From contig AGIQ01000002.1 of the NCBI GenBank assembly GCA_000230935.2, positions 930,001-994,000 of the forward strand: a DNA stretch of 64,000 bases. The letters run 5' to 3'. A program made the position numbers and the translations under genes. The notes below the pieces were generated by a model. That model was not told where the DNA came from, searched no databases, and saw nothing but the letters and a program-made list of their open reading frames with translations. The stretch comes from Mycolicibacterium rhodesiae JS60 (GTDB lineage: Bacteria; Actinomycetota; Actinomycetes; Mycobacteriales; Mycobacteriaceae). Below are positions 8,568 to 16,771 of this stretch, piece after piece (the first letter of the stretch is position 1; the number at the start of each line of letters is the position of its first letter).

Positions 8568-8711
8568 TGTCACATGCTTAGGGACAATTTTCGTGAGTCT
8601 CGGGAATGTCGAGCAGTCCGACACCCAAGCCCGCCGAGAGATTGTCGGCCCGAGTCTCCGAACTGCTGATCGATGTGCCGCGGAAGGCTTTCGGCGAACA
8701 CGATGCCGAGC

Positions 8712-8739
8712 CGCGACGAATTCGGGACCGTTGCCGAAG
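8712..8739 (-). repeat. Inverted copy of a 28-base transposase-derived segment
   Basis: On the minus strand this segment matches 7453-7480 at 26 of 28 positions and encodes FGNGPEFVA in one frame, like the DNGPEF motif of IS3 transposases. Flanking sequence does not align further, so it is either a second IS3 fragment or a coincidence in GC-rich DNA. Confidence 0.4.
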
Positions 8740-8924
8740 CGCACTCAGTGCGGCGCCCCGCTCGCGCGGACGGCCCCGAAGGCGAGGCGTTCGCCATCAA
8801 AAGCCCGGCAACCGCGACGAAGTCTTGAGGTTCGGCCGTTCGCGGCAGGGCACGGGCCAGCCAACGCCGGTGCGGGCGAGTTGAACCGATGGTGTTTACA
8901 GAATCCGACGGGCTCTGCTATAAA

Positions 8925-8940
8925 TGAATGACCGTTTATA
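8925..8940. promoter_or_regulatory. Putative TetR-type operator, amidohydrolase operon
   Basis: TGAATGACCGTTTATA matches the window consensus TGWAYGRCCGTTYRTA throughout. It lies about 190 bases upstream of the amidohydrolase start and 22 bases upstream of the possible small coupled frame. Confidence 0.5.
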
Positions 8941-8961
8941 CAAGGTGGCGCTGTCGCACCG

Positions 8962-9117
8962 GTGGTGGTTGCGCACACCTGTCTGCAGGTGGATCCGGTC
9001 GACTACCTGCACGACATCGCGGATGGACCAGAGAACGCGGGCCTTCCGCCTGACAACACTGCCTCTGCCGGCCGTAAGGAACAGGGCCCGGCACAGCCGA
9101 CGAAGGGGAGTAATTGA
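8962..9117 (+). CDS. Possible small ORF coupled to the amidohydrolase gene
   Basis: A 51-codon frame starting at GTG 8962 (or 8965) ends in TGATG, overlapping the amidohydrolase start by one base, an arrangement typical of translational coupling. Its product (VVVAHTCLQVDPVDYLHDIA at the start) is not recognised, and there is no clear ribosome site. It could be a leader peptide, a real small protein or a degraded gene end. Confidence 0.25.
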   Translation: MVVAHTCLQVDPVDYLHDIADGPENAGLPPDNTASAGRKEQGPAQPTKGSN

Positions 9118-10325
9118 TGAGTACCGCATCTGGTGTGCCGGTCATTGATACCGACACGCACGTCACCGAGCCCGCTGACCTGTGGACTTCGCGGATGTCA
9201 AAGGCGAAGTGGGGGAACCTCATCCCACACGTGCGTGACGTTGGCGAGAACCGCCAGGCATGGTTCATCGGCGACAACCGGGCCGCAAATCAGGTGGGCC
9301 ACAGCAACTTCGCCAAGAATGCCGATGGATCTCCGCGTCGCATCGACGGTGGATCCGGAGGCGCTGACACGCCCCAGTCGTTTGAGACCGTCCATCCGTC
9401 GGCATTCGATCCCCATGAGCGGCTGAAGGTGATGGACGCCAGCGGCGTAGACATCGCCGCGCTCTACCCCAATCTGTCCTTCTTCGGCTACGAAGGCTTT
9501 TACAAGGCAGTCGATTCAGCGGATTTCCAGCTCGACTGCGTTCGCGCGTACAACGACTTCATCGCAGATTTCACGTCAGTGGCGCCGAAGCGCTTTATTC
9601 GTCTTGCGGTTATTCCGTACTGGGACATCCAGGAGTCGATCAAGGAAATCCAGCGCTGCGCAGCCATGGACTTCAAAGGCATCGTCACGACCGCCGCACC
9701 TCACCTGCACGGCCAGCCATATATGGCCGACCGCCATTGGGATCCGCTGTGGGCAGCGGTCAACGAGGCTGGGATGTCGGTGAGTTTCCACGCCGGCGGC
9801 GGCGACCTGGGTTCCCATATCAACACCACCCGCGAAGAGGTGGAAGGATACTCGGCATCGCATGCGCGGCTGACGACGGCGATATTCCTCGACAACGCCC
9901 AGCAGCTGGTCGACTTGCTGAATTCTGGTGTGCTGGCCCGCCATCCGGACTTGAAGTTCTTCTCGGTCGAAAGCGGTATGGGTTGGGTTCCCTTCGTGCT
10001 CGATTCGGTCGATTACCACTTCGACAAGTTGCAGGTGTGGAAGGACAAGCCGGAATTCAAGGCGAAGCCGAGCGAGTACTTTCGCAACCAGGTGTATGTC
10101 AACTACTGGTTCGAGAAGCTGGACCAGTATCACCTCGATCGCATCGGCGTAAACAACCTGTTGTTCGAGACCGATTACCCGCATGCCACCTGCATCGCCT
10201 TTGACGAGGTCGCGACAACCATCGAGTCGGCAATGGGCCATGCGGCGCCGGACGTTCAGGAACGGATCCTGTGGCGGAATGCGGCGGACCTCTACAGCCT
10301 TGACGTCTCTCACCTCGTCAGCTGA
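9117..10325 (+). CDS. Amidohydrolase family 2 (TIM-barrel metal-dependent hydrolase)
   Basis: A 402-aa member of the amidohydrolase-2/ACMSD-like superfamily. It opens with VIDTDTHVTEPADLW (metal-binding D-x-H strand), and shows AVIPYWDIQESIKEI, VSFHAGGGD, the conserved FFSVESGMGWVPF strand and LLFETDYPH with the late metal-binding Asp. Mycobacterial relatives are annotated as amidohydrolases in ring-cleavage or decarboxylation steps; the actual reaction is unknown. AAGGGGAG 6 bases before ATG 9117 fixes the start. It heads a rightward group with two enoyl-CoA hydratase genes. Confidence 0.88.
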   Translation: MSTASGVPVIDTDTHVTEPADLWTSRMSKAKWGNLIPHVRDVGENRQAWFIGDNRAANQVGHSNFAKNADGSPRRIDGGSGGADTPQSFETVHPSAFDPHERLKVMDASGVDIAALYPNLSFFGYEGFYKAVDSADFQLDCVRAYNDFIADFTSVAPKRFIRLAVIPYWDIQESIKEIQRCAAMDFKGIVTTAAPHLHGQPYMADRHWDPLWAAVNEAGMSVSFHAGGGDLGSHINTTREEVEGYSASHARLTTAIFLDNAQQLVDLLNSGVLARHPDLKFFSVESGMGWVPFVLDSVDYHFDKLQVWKDKPEFKAKPSEYFRNQVYVNYWFEKLDQYHLDRIGVNNLLFETDYPHATCIAFDEVATTIESAMGHAAPDVQERILWRNAADLYSLDVSHLVS

Positions 10326-10373
10326 GCGGTCCCGACGCGCGATGGGCAGGTTGGCAAGAAGAAGGGTTTGACG

Positions 10374-11141
10374 ATGCCAAACAGTTCTTCGGTCACGGTT
10401 GCCATCTCTGACGCGGTCGGCACGATCACCCTTGATGCACCCAAGCGGCGCAACGCTCTTGGCCCGGAGATGCTCGCTGACCTTGGCGACGCATTCCGAA
10501 CCCTGGCCGCGGACCGCGCGGTGCGAGCGGTGGTCGTGACCGGCGCGGGTGAGCACTTTTCGGCCGGCGGCGACATCTCGGTGTTCGACCGAGGAGTCGC
10601 TGCCGGTCGAGATTACGTGTACGACGCCATCGGCGTCTTCCGTCAGATCGAACACCTGCGCAAGCCGGTGATCGCGGCGGTACGTGGATACGCGCTAGGG
10701 GGAGGATTCGAGCTCGCGATGTCATGCGATTTGGTCGTCGCGTCCGACAGCGCCCAATTCGGGCTGCCCGAGATTTCTGTTGGCGCCGTGCCCGCGTTCG
10801 CACTGATTCGGCTGGGGGAGCTCATCGGTCGAGCACGAGCCAAACAAGTCGCCTGGTTAGGAAAACGGCTGAGTGCCGCACAGGCTTACGAGCTCGGGCT
10901 GGCCGCCGAGGTCGTCGCTGATGGCGAATTGGACAGGGCGGCGCATCAGATGGCCGCCAGCTTCACGCAACTTCCGCGCGTGGCGACAGAAGTTGTCAAG
11001 GCTGCCTTGAATCGCGAGATCGCAGACCGCTCGTTGTTCGAGAGTACGACCGCGGCCGCGATGATGTGGGGTACCGAAGGAATCGCTGAAGGTCGGCGAG
11101 CCTTCTATGCCAAGCGCGCCCCTCAATTCCCCGACGAGTGA
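10374..11141 (+). CDS. Enoyl-CoA hydratase/isomerase
   Basis: A 255-aa crotonase-fold protein. The oxyanion-hole motifs HFSAGGDIS and AVRGYALGGGFELAMSCDL are intact. The region FGLPEISVGAVPAFALIRLG corresponds to the PE(I)xLG segment that carries catalytic Glu in hydratases; the first Glu is kept, while the usual GAGGTQRL is replaced by PAFALIRL, so the exact activity (hydratase, isomerase or other) is open. GAAGAAGG precedes ATG 10374 by about 8 bases. It follows the amidohydrolase by 48 bases and likely shares its transcript. Confidence 0.88.
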   Translation: MPNSSSVTVAISDAVGTITLDAPKRRNALGPEMLADLGDAFRTLAADRAVRAVVVTGAGEHFSAGGDISVFDRGVAAGRDYVYDAIGVFRQIEHLRKPVIAAVRGYALGGGFELAMSCDLVVASDSAQFGLPEISVGAVPAFALIRLGELIGRARAKQVAWLGKRLSAAQAYELGLAAEVVADGELDRAAHQMAASFTQLPRVATEVVKAALNREIADRSLFESTTAAAMMWGTEGIAEGRRAFYAKRAPQFPDE

Positions 11142-11171
11142 GCGAACTGACGGAAGCAAGAGGGTAACGCG

Positions 11172-11945
11172 ATGACAAGTCGCTACGAGAAATTTCGTGA
11201 ACTAGACGTGCAGCGCGACGGTGACGTGCTGACGGTGCGGATTCGTCGGCCCGGCAACGGGGAGGAACATACCGAGTTCTCCCGCCTGTTCTGCGAAGTT
11301 CGTTCCGATGACGTCAAAGTCGTTGTTCTGACCGGTGAGGGCGACACCTTTATGCCCCTTGCGGACATGCAATGGTATGCCGGCGTCGGTGAGGGCGATT
11401 GGCTTCGATTGATGCGGGAGGCCAAGTGGCTGCTTCGCGACATGGTCGAGCTGCCGCAGCCCATCGTTGTCGGGCTCAACGGCGCAGCGGTTGGACTCGG
11501 TGCATCCATTGCCAGTTTCGGCGACATCATCGTGGCCGCCGAGGGAGCGACGTTCGGCGATTCCCACTTGGCGATGGATCTCGTTGCCGGCGACGGCGGT
11601 TGCCTGACTCTTCCGCTCTCGATCGGGGTGCATCGGGCGAAGAGCTTCTACCTGCTTGGTCAAACCCTCTCGGCTCAGGAGCTCTTCGATGCCGGACTGG
11701 TGACCAAAGTCGTCCCGCGGGATCAACTCGACGACGCGGTCGCTGCGGTCGTGGACAGACTGCTCGAGATGCCCCGGGAAGCGCTGCAATGGACGAAGAT
11801 GGCGCTCAATCGCCTCAATCAACTATCCGTGCTACTTGGTGCGGAAGCATCGCTGGGCCACGAAGGTTGGTCATGGCACTTGGCGCAAGCGCAGAACAAG
11901 CACGAGGCGATTCGATTCGCCGCCTCATGCCAGTCCGATCGCTGA
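11172..11945 (+). CDS. Divergent enoyl-CoA hydratase/isomerase
   Basis: A 257-aa crotonase-family protein. Relative to usual members it has a roughly six-residue deletion between RPGN and VVVLTG, and the first oxyanion motif FSAGADL is changed to FMPLADM, so the oxyanion-hole Gly is lost. The second motif (GLNGAAVGLGASIASFGDII) is intact. Catalysis by the usual mechanism is therefore uncertain; it may be an isomerase or hydrolase-like crotonase. AGAGGG lies upstream of ATG 11172. It lies 30 bases after the preceding hydratase gene and ends 20 bases from the convergent MaoC gene. Confidence 0.82.
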   Translation: MTSRYEKFRELDVQRDGDVLTVRIRRPGNGEEHTEFSRLFCEVRSDDVKVVVLTGEGDTFMPLADMQWYAGVGEGDWLRLMREAKWLLRDMVELPQPIVVGLNGAAVGLGASIASFGDIIVAAEGATFGDSHLAMDLVAGDGGCLTLPLSIGVHRAKSFYLLGQTLSAQELFDAGLVTKVVPRDQLDDAVAAVVDRLLEMPREALQWTKMALNRLNQLSVLLGAEASLGHEGWSWHLAQAQNKHEAIRFAASCQSDR

Positions 11946-11964
11946 CGGATCGCTCTTAGCCGAA

Positions 11965-12828
11965 TCAGTCGACGTAGTGCGCGGTGCCGTTGACCAGCAC
12001 GTCTCGACGGCCCTGGTCGTCGACGGCGGCCGTGCGGAACAGCGCTGAGCCGGGGCCGGTGATCCATGCTTCGGTGAGCAGCGAATCACCCGGATAGACT
12101 GGGGCGCTGAAGCGGCCGCTCATTGCTGTCAACTTGGTTGCATCCCCGCCGCACAGCGCCTGCGTCAGCGCACGCCCGGCAAAGCCGTAGGTGCATAGGC
12201 CATGCAGAATCGGCCGCGGGAAACCGGCTTTCGTGGAGGCGAACCACGGGTCACTGTGCAATGGATTTCGGTCGCCGCTGAGTCGGTAGAGCAGCGCTTG
12301 ATCTGCAGTGGTCTGCCCGACCCGCACCACATCGGGTTCGCGGTCGGGAACGGCAGGCGGCGATGGCGCTGTGTCGGCTTGACCGCCAAAGCCTCCTGCG
12401 CCGCGGATCAACACAGTCGACAGCGCTTCAGCGACGAGTTCTGCTGTATCACAAACGACTCCGCGAGTGGTGATCTCGATGATGGCATGCTTGCCCGGAC
12501 CCTTGTCGAAGATGGCCGTTACTTCGCTGGTCACGATCAAGCAGCCGCTGGGTGGGAGCGGGCGACTCAACCGGAAGGCTTGGCCGGCGTGTACCAGCCG
12601 TCCGTAGTCGATGTCGCCGACCGTGCGTAGCGCGCCGACGTCGGCGCACAACACCACTGCGAATGTGGAGAGGACCTGCTGGGACACTCCGTGGGAGTTT
12701 TCGGTGGTGAAAGCCGGCTCGTCAACGCCTGCACCGACGCCCAAGGCGTAGAGCATCGTCTCCATGTCAGTCCACTCCCGGTGGACGGGTCCAACCGACG
12801 AACCCACCGCCGCGGGGTCAATCGCCAT
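11965..12828 (-). CDS. MaoC-type 2-enoyl-CoA hydratase, two hot-dog domains
   Basis: A 287-aa protein of the peroxisomal-type (R)-hydratase 2 family. The N-terminal domain begins MAIDPAAVGSS and has the family-typical WTDMETMLYALGVGAG. The C-terminal hot-dog domain carries the hydratase motif YRLSGDRNPLHSDPWFA (D..N-H catalytic dyad) and PILHGLCTYGFAGRAL. It would hydrate trans-2-enoyl-CoA intermediates. ATG 12828 is chosen by homology; it overlaps the upstream CoA-transferase gene by 11 bases. Last gene of a leftward operon running from about 16.1 kb. Confidence 0.88.
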   Translation of the reverse strand: MAIDPAAVGSSVGPVHREWTDMETMLYALGVGAGVDEPAFTTENSHGVSQQVLSTFAVVLCADVGALRTVGDIDYGRLVHAGQAFRLSRPLPPSGCLIVTSEVTAIFDKGPGKHAIIEITTRGVVCDTAELVAEALSTVLIRGAGGFGGQADTAPSPPAVPDREPDVVRVGQTTADQALLYRLSGDRNPLHSDPWFASTKAGFPRPILHGLCTYGFAGRALTQALCGGDATKLTAMSGRFSAPVYPGDSLLTEAWITGPGSALFRTAAVDDQGRRDVLVNGTAHYVD

Positions 12829-13975
12829 TGTCCGTCTTGCTGTTCTCTTGCAAGCCAAGCGATTCCAGGATCTCCTGCGTGTGCTGACCCTGGCTCGGCG
12901 CCGGTCGACCGGTATGCAGGCGGTGTCCGTCAACGGTGACCGGAAGCTGCAGCATCGCCAGCGGCTCGCCCGGTTCCTGCACCACGTAGTTGCGAGAAAC
13001 GGCATGGTCACTGTCGATCATTTGCCGGTAGCTGTCGACGACTGTGATGCACCCGGGACGGTCCGCCGTGAGCTTGCCAATGTCCTCTCGGGTCAGGCCC
13101 TCGAAGAACTTCGCCAACCGTGCGCGGATCTCGGGTTGCGCGGCCGGCTCTCGCTGTTGGTGCCGCAGATCCTCCAAACCGGCCAGCTTGACCAGCTCGT
13201 CCCAGAAATGCTTTTCCTGCGCCACTACGGCAACCTCGCCGTCCTGCAGGCGATACACCGCGTACGTCGCCAGTCCACCGCCGAGCGCGAAGTCGCCGCG
13301 CCCGCCGACATCTTTTCCGGCCAGTAACTCGGCCATCAGCGATGTCGGTAGCAGCGCAAGGGATTCGATCATGGGGGTGTCGATCACAGCACCTACACCC
13401 GTCGCTGCCGAGTGGGTCACGAATGGGATCGTGAAAAGCGCGGCGTTGATGCCGGCGAGCAGGTCGGCGAGCGGGATAGGCAAGGGAACGGCCATTTCTC
13501 CCGCCCGCCCGGTGTGGTGGAGCAGGCCGGAAAGCGCCAAGAAATTCAGATCGTGCCCGGGATTCTGCGCCAATGGTCCGTCGGATCCAAAGCCGCTGAT
13601 GGAGCAGATGACCAGAGACGGGCGTAGTGCATGAAGCCGTTCTGCGTCGTAGCCGAGTCGTGCCAGCACCCCAGGACGAAATGACTCCACCAGGACGTCC
13701 GAGGTGGCCAGCAGACGGTCGAATACCTCGCGGTCGCTGGAGTCCTTCAGGTCCAAGCAGATCGACCGCTTCCCGCGGTTGACGATGCGATGCAGAGCCC
13801 CGGTGCCTTCGACCTGGGTCCCGTAGTTGCGGATATAGTCCCCGGGGCCCTTGTCTTCCACCTTGATCACGTCGGCACCGAGCGCGGCCATCACCAGCGT
13901 GCAGTAGTTGCCGGGCAACAGCCGGGTGAGGTCGAGGACGCGAATCCCGGCCAGGGGCAGCGGCGGCGACGTCAT
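12818..13975 (-). CDS. CaiB/BaiF family III CoA-transferase or acyl-CoA racemase
   Basis: A 385-aa complete family III protein. It begins LAGIRVLDLTRLLPGNYCT, contains ADVIKVEDKGPGDY, the NRGKRSICLDLK nucleotide-binding stretch and GHDLNFLALSGLL, whose Asp is the catalytic residue of this family. Alpha-methylacyl-CoA racemases and CoA-transferases share these features; the sequence alone does not decide. ATG 13975 overlaps the stop of the upstream acyl-CoA dehydrogenase by 4 bases. In context it probably activates, or epimerises, the substrate handled by the two dehydrogenases. Confidence 0.87.
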   Translation of the reverse strand: MTSPPLPLAGIRVLDLTRLLPGNYCTLVMAALGADVIKVEDKGPGDYIRNYGTQVEGTGALHRIVNRGKRSICLDLKDSSDREVFDRLLATSDVLVESFRPGVLARLGYDAERLHALRPSLVICSISGFGSDGPLAQNPGHDLNFLALSGLLHHTGRAGEMAVPLPIPLADLLAGINAALFTIPFVTHSAATGVGAVIDTPMIESLALLPTSLMAELLAGKDVGGRGDFALGGGLATYAVYRLQDGEVAVVAQEKHFWDELVKLAGLEDLRHQQREPAAQPEIRARLAKFFEGLTREDIGKLTADRPGCITVVDSYRQMIDSDHAVSRNYVVQEPGEPLAMLQLPVTVDGHRLHTGRPAPSQGQHTQEILESLGLQENSKTDNGD

Positions 13976-15117
13976 GCGGTGCGGCTGCGGGGCAGACCCA
14001 ACCCGCGCTCGGCGATGATGCTGCGTTGGACCTCGCTGGTGCCACCGTAGATCGTGGTGACCTGGCTCTGCCGGTATGCGTGCTCGATGATGTTCAGGGC
14101 GCGTGGAGCCTCGGTCGCGCTGGTGAGGCACCCCGGACCGATGGCATCCATCAGCTCACCGGCAATGCGTGCGTAGGCTTCAGTGGAGAAAAGCTTGGCC
14201 ATCGGTCCCTCGACGGTGGTGTCTTTACCTTGTGCCGCAGTCCATCCCGACTTGAGCGCGAGCAGCCGGCTCACCTCGGCGTAGGTGGCCGCCCGCGCGA
14301 TCACGGAGGCAACCTGGGGGTCACGACTACAGGCCTCGTCGCTGCTGGCCGCCGCGACCAGCCGATCGAGTGCCGGTGCCCAGGTGGATGCGCGCTCGAA
14401 CATCAACGCGCTCGACAGCACCGCCCAGGCTCCGTTGACCTCCCCGACCCGGGCCGAATCGGGAACACGCACGTTCGTGTATGACGTCACGTTGGTTCTC
14501 TCACCGCCCAGCGTGGCGATTTCATGCACCGCTACACCGGGAGTGTCGGACGGGATGAGAAACATGGTGAGATTTCGTCGTTTTGGACCTGCAGAATCGG
14601 TGCAAGTCAGCAAGAAGATGTAGTCGGACACGTGGGCGTGTGTGGTGAACATCTTCTCGCCGTTGATTTCCCAACAGCCGTCGGGCTGCCTGGTCGCCGA
14701 CGTCCGCGCGGCCGCCACGTCCGATCCCGAGCCGGCTTCGCTGTAGCCCAAGACGATGACGATCTCGCCGCGGGCGGCGCGGGGCAGGATGGATTGTTTC
14801 TGCTCGTCGGTCCCCCACAAGCGCAATGTGTTGGCCACCAGCATGGTGACCGACAGACCCGAGATGGGTGCCTCCGCGCGGTCGAACTCCTCACGCAGCA
14901 CGAACTGCTCGACCCAGCTGTGTCCTCGACCGCCCTCTTCTTTCGGCCATCCGGGCGCTACCCAGCCGCGTTCACCGAGCATCCTGGCGAACTTCGGGTC
15001 GTGGGGGGTTCCAGTGGCGTGCGTCCGCGAGCGAAGCTCGGTGGTGACGTGGGTCGCGCAGAATTGGCGGACGTCGGCTCGTAGTGCCTCCATCTCTTCT
15101 CCGAGGTCGAAATCCAT
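13972..15117 (-). CDS. Acyl-CoA dehydrogenase (larger subunit type)
   Basis: A 381-aa FadE-type flavoprotein. Recognisable parts are MDFDLGEEMEALRADVRQF, the FAD-contacting VLGYSEAGSGSDVAA, KMFTTHAHVSDYIFLLT and the C-terminal YGGTSEVQRSIIAERGL. The usual catalytic Glu position before GGTSE reads TIYGGTSE, as in heteromeric FadE26/FadE34-like mycobacterial enzymes, so it probably pairs with the adjacent dehydrogenase to form an alpha2beta2 enzyme. ATG 15117 overlaps the upstream stop (TAATG). Such pairs oxidise steroid-side-chain or other bulky acyl-CoAs. Confidence 0.87.
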   Translation of the reverse strand: MDFDLGEEMEALRADVRQFCATHVTTELRSRTHATGTPHDPKFARMLGERGWVAPGWPKEEGGRGHSWVEQFVLREEFDRAEAPISGLSVTMLVANTLRLWGTDEQKQSILPRAARGEIVIVLGYSEAGSGSDVAAARTSATRQPDGCWEINGEKMFTTHAHVSDYIFLLTCTDSAGPKRRNLTMFLIPSDTPGVAVHEIATLGGERTNVTSYTNVRVPDSARVGEVNGAWAVLSSALMFERASTWAPALDRLVAAASSDEACSRDPQVASVIARAATYAEVSRLLALKSGWTAAQGKDTTVEGPMAKLFSTEAYARIAGELMDAIGPGCLTSATEAPRALNIIEHAYRQSQVTTIYGGTSEVQRSIIAERGLGLPRSRTA

Positions 15118-16151
15118 TATTGCCCTCCGATAGTCGTTGTCGAGGTGAGGAGTTCCGCCAGGAATTCAGGCTCCCGCGCAGGTGGTCCAAAGACCAACGG
15201 CCACGCTTTCGCCCGACGGAAGTAGAGCTGAATGTCGTACTCGAGCATGAAGCCGTAGCCGCCGAACAGATGGAGGGCCTCCTTGCCGACGTTGTTGGCT
15301 GCCTCGGTCGCGAAGAGCAGCGCCATCGACGAAAGGCGCTGAGAATCGCTCTCACCACACTGATCGTGTGCCCACGCAGCTTTTCTGCTGAGCAGTTCTG
15401 AGCCGGCGACTTCGGTGGCCATGTCTGCCATGCGGTGCGAAAGCGCCTGGAATGACGCTATCTTCACGCCGAAGGCGGTGCGTTCTGCGGAGTATCCAAC
15501 GGCGAGCTCAAGCGCTCGCCGGGCCACTCCGACGAGCTGAGCCGCGACCAGAACCTTGCGTTCGGCCACCGCGCGCTCGAAGACCCCGACGGCGTCCGCA
15601 CCTTGCGCTAGGAGATCGGAGGATGACGTATCGCGGTCTGCCAGTGCCATTGACCCGATATTGGGAGTAACCGGTGGAACGGCGTCGGTGGTGACGCGAA
15701 CCTGGTCGCCGTCGCGGAAGATCACCGACGTGGCCAGGGACCCAGAGGACACGTCGCTGAGGTGCTGACCCTGCGGTGGGCGGACCGCGATAGTAGCGAC
15801 GTCGGCATTATCGAAGATGCCACCGAGTAACGCTTCGGCACGTCCGCCCGACAGCCGACTCGCCAGGCGGCTGGCGACCACGACGTCGACAAGTGGGACG
15901 GGGGCCACGAACTCGCCGAGCACCTCGCAGAGCAAGGCAACGTCCAGCACGGTCGTTGCGGCCTCGGATGCTGCGGTAGCCGGAAGTGCCATTTCGACCA
16001 GACCCAGGTCGATGACACGTTGCCAGAGCGCCGGATCGTGCCCAGCCGCTTCCGCAGCTCGCACGGCGGCGGGGTCACACCAGCGGGTGAGCAACGAGCG
16101 CAACGATGCGCTGAGCATGACCTGTTCCTCCGAGAGTTCCAAGTCGAACAC
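15117..16151 (-). CDS. Acyl-CoA dehydrogenase (smaller subunit type)
   Basis: A 344-aa FadE-type protein, shorter than canonical members. The N-terminus FDLELSEEQVMLSASLRSL is typical. The FAD-binding middle is abbreviated, while the C-terminal helices are present, including YSAERTAFGVKIASFQALSHRMADM and HLFGGYGFMLEYDIQLYFRR. This resembles the partner subunits of heteromeric mycobacterial dehydrogenases. GTG 16151, with AGGATGG just upstream, is preferred over a longer frame. First gene of the leftward ACAD-ACAD-CaiB-MaoC operon; an operator-like site lies 16 bases upstream. Confidence 0.85.
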   Translation of the reverse strand: MFDLELSEEQVMLSASLRSLLTRWCDPAAVRAAEAAGHDPALWQRVIDLGLVEMALPATAASEAATTVLDVALLCEVLGEFVAPVPLVDVVVASRLASRLSGGRAEALLGGIFDNADVATIAVRPPQGQHLSDVSSGSLATSVIFRDGDQVRVTTDAVPPVTPNIGSMALADRDTSSSDLLAQGADAVGVFERAVAERKVLVAAQLVGVARRALELAVGYSAERTAFGVKIASFQALSHRMADMATEVAGSELLSRKAAWAHDQCGESDSQRLSSMALLFATEAANNVGKEALHLFGGYGFMLEYDIQLYFRRAKAWPLVFGPPAREPEFLAELLTSTTTIGGQ

Positions 16152-16166
16152 GGTCCATCCTAACTG

Positions 16167-16184
16167 AATAATCGTTCGTTTAGC
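16167..16184. promoter_or_regulatory. Operator-like site upstream of the acyl-CoA dehydrogenase operon
   Basis: AATAATCGTTCGTTTAGC shares the CGTTTA core and spacing with the TetR-type sites at 8925 and 16674, but is less symmetric. It sits directly upstream of the GTG start at 16151. Confidence 0.35.
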
Positions 16185-16225
16185 ACGGGGTAGTTTGGAC
16201 CCCCGACGAAAGGCGTTGTAGGAGT

Positions 16226-16624
16226 TCAGGAACCGGCCATGAGGGCCCATCCTCGCGACACGAGGGCGCCGTCTGAACGCCGACACTCGATTGCGTATTC
16301 GTCGCCATCCATGTCGGGTGCCGGGGCGCGAGTTCCCTGGATGGTGAGGACGTCCTGGGGCCATACCTGTTGTTCGAAGCGGATCCGCAGGCGCCGGAGC
16401 CGCCGGGGATCGGCTTGTCCACTGAGCCACGCGCCGATCAGCCCCGCCGAAAACATGCCCATCGCGAATGGACTCGGAAAGCCGGCGTCCCGAGCGAAGG
16501 CGTCATCGTGGTGTAGCGGGTTGAAGTCTCCGGAGGCGCCGGCGTAGCGCACGAAATCGGTCAACGTCACGGGCCCGACGGTCAAGCAGTCCTCGGCGCT
16601 GGGAGATGCGGGTGGGTCGGTCAT
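16226..16624 (-). CDS. MaoC-like hot-dog dehydratase, C-terminal-domain type
   Basis: A 132-aa single hot-dog domain protein with the hydratase motif YAGASGDFNPLHHDDAFA and the following FPSPFAMGMFSAGLIGAWL helix. It looks like the catalytic partner of a MaoC/HadB-type heterodimer; the N-terminal-domain-type protein at 6859-7281 could be its partner, though they are 9 kb apart. GAGGGAG lies 6 bases before ATG 16624. A near-perfect palindrome lies about 50 bases upstream. Confidence 0.85.
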   Translation of the reverse strand: MTDPPASPSAEDCLTVGPVTLTDFVRYAGASGDFNPLHHDDAFARDAGFPSPFAMGMFSAGLIGAWLSGQADPRRLRRLRIRFEQQVWPQDVLTIQGTRAPAPDMDGDEYAIECRRSDGALVSRGWALMAGS

Positions 16625-16673
16625 GGCAGCTCCCTCTGTATGCGCGCCGGATAGGCAGGCTCCGATCAGCTAT

Positions 16674-16691
16674 TATAAACGGCCGTTCATA
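16674..16691. promoter_or_regulatory. Palindromic TetR-type operator
   Basis: TATAAACGGCCGTTCATA is an 18-bp palindrome with one mismatched pair. It lies between the MaoC gene (leftward) and the 3' end of the TetR gene, and is the most symmetric copy of the shared motif. Confidence 0.6.
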
Positions 16692-16771
16692 AATATTTCT
16701 AGTGGGCTGATCCAAGTGATGCACGCGTCGAGTCACCGGCCGACGACTCGGGGCAGGCTGGGACCGGTCGA

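Larger units (their letters stand above)
8413..8961. other. Intergenic region with two operator-like sites and possible IS debris
   Basis: No convincing gene. The region separates a leftward membrane-protein gene from the rightward amidohydrolase operon. It holds operator-like sites at 8549 and 8925, and a 28-base segment (8712-8739) that matches the transposase remnant at 7453-7480 in inverted orientation at 26 of 28 positions. Confidence 0.5.
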
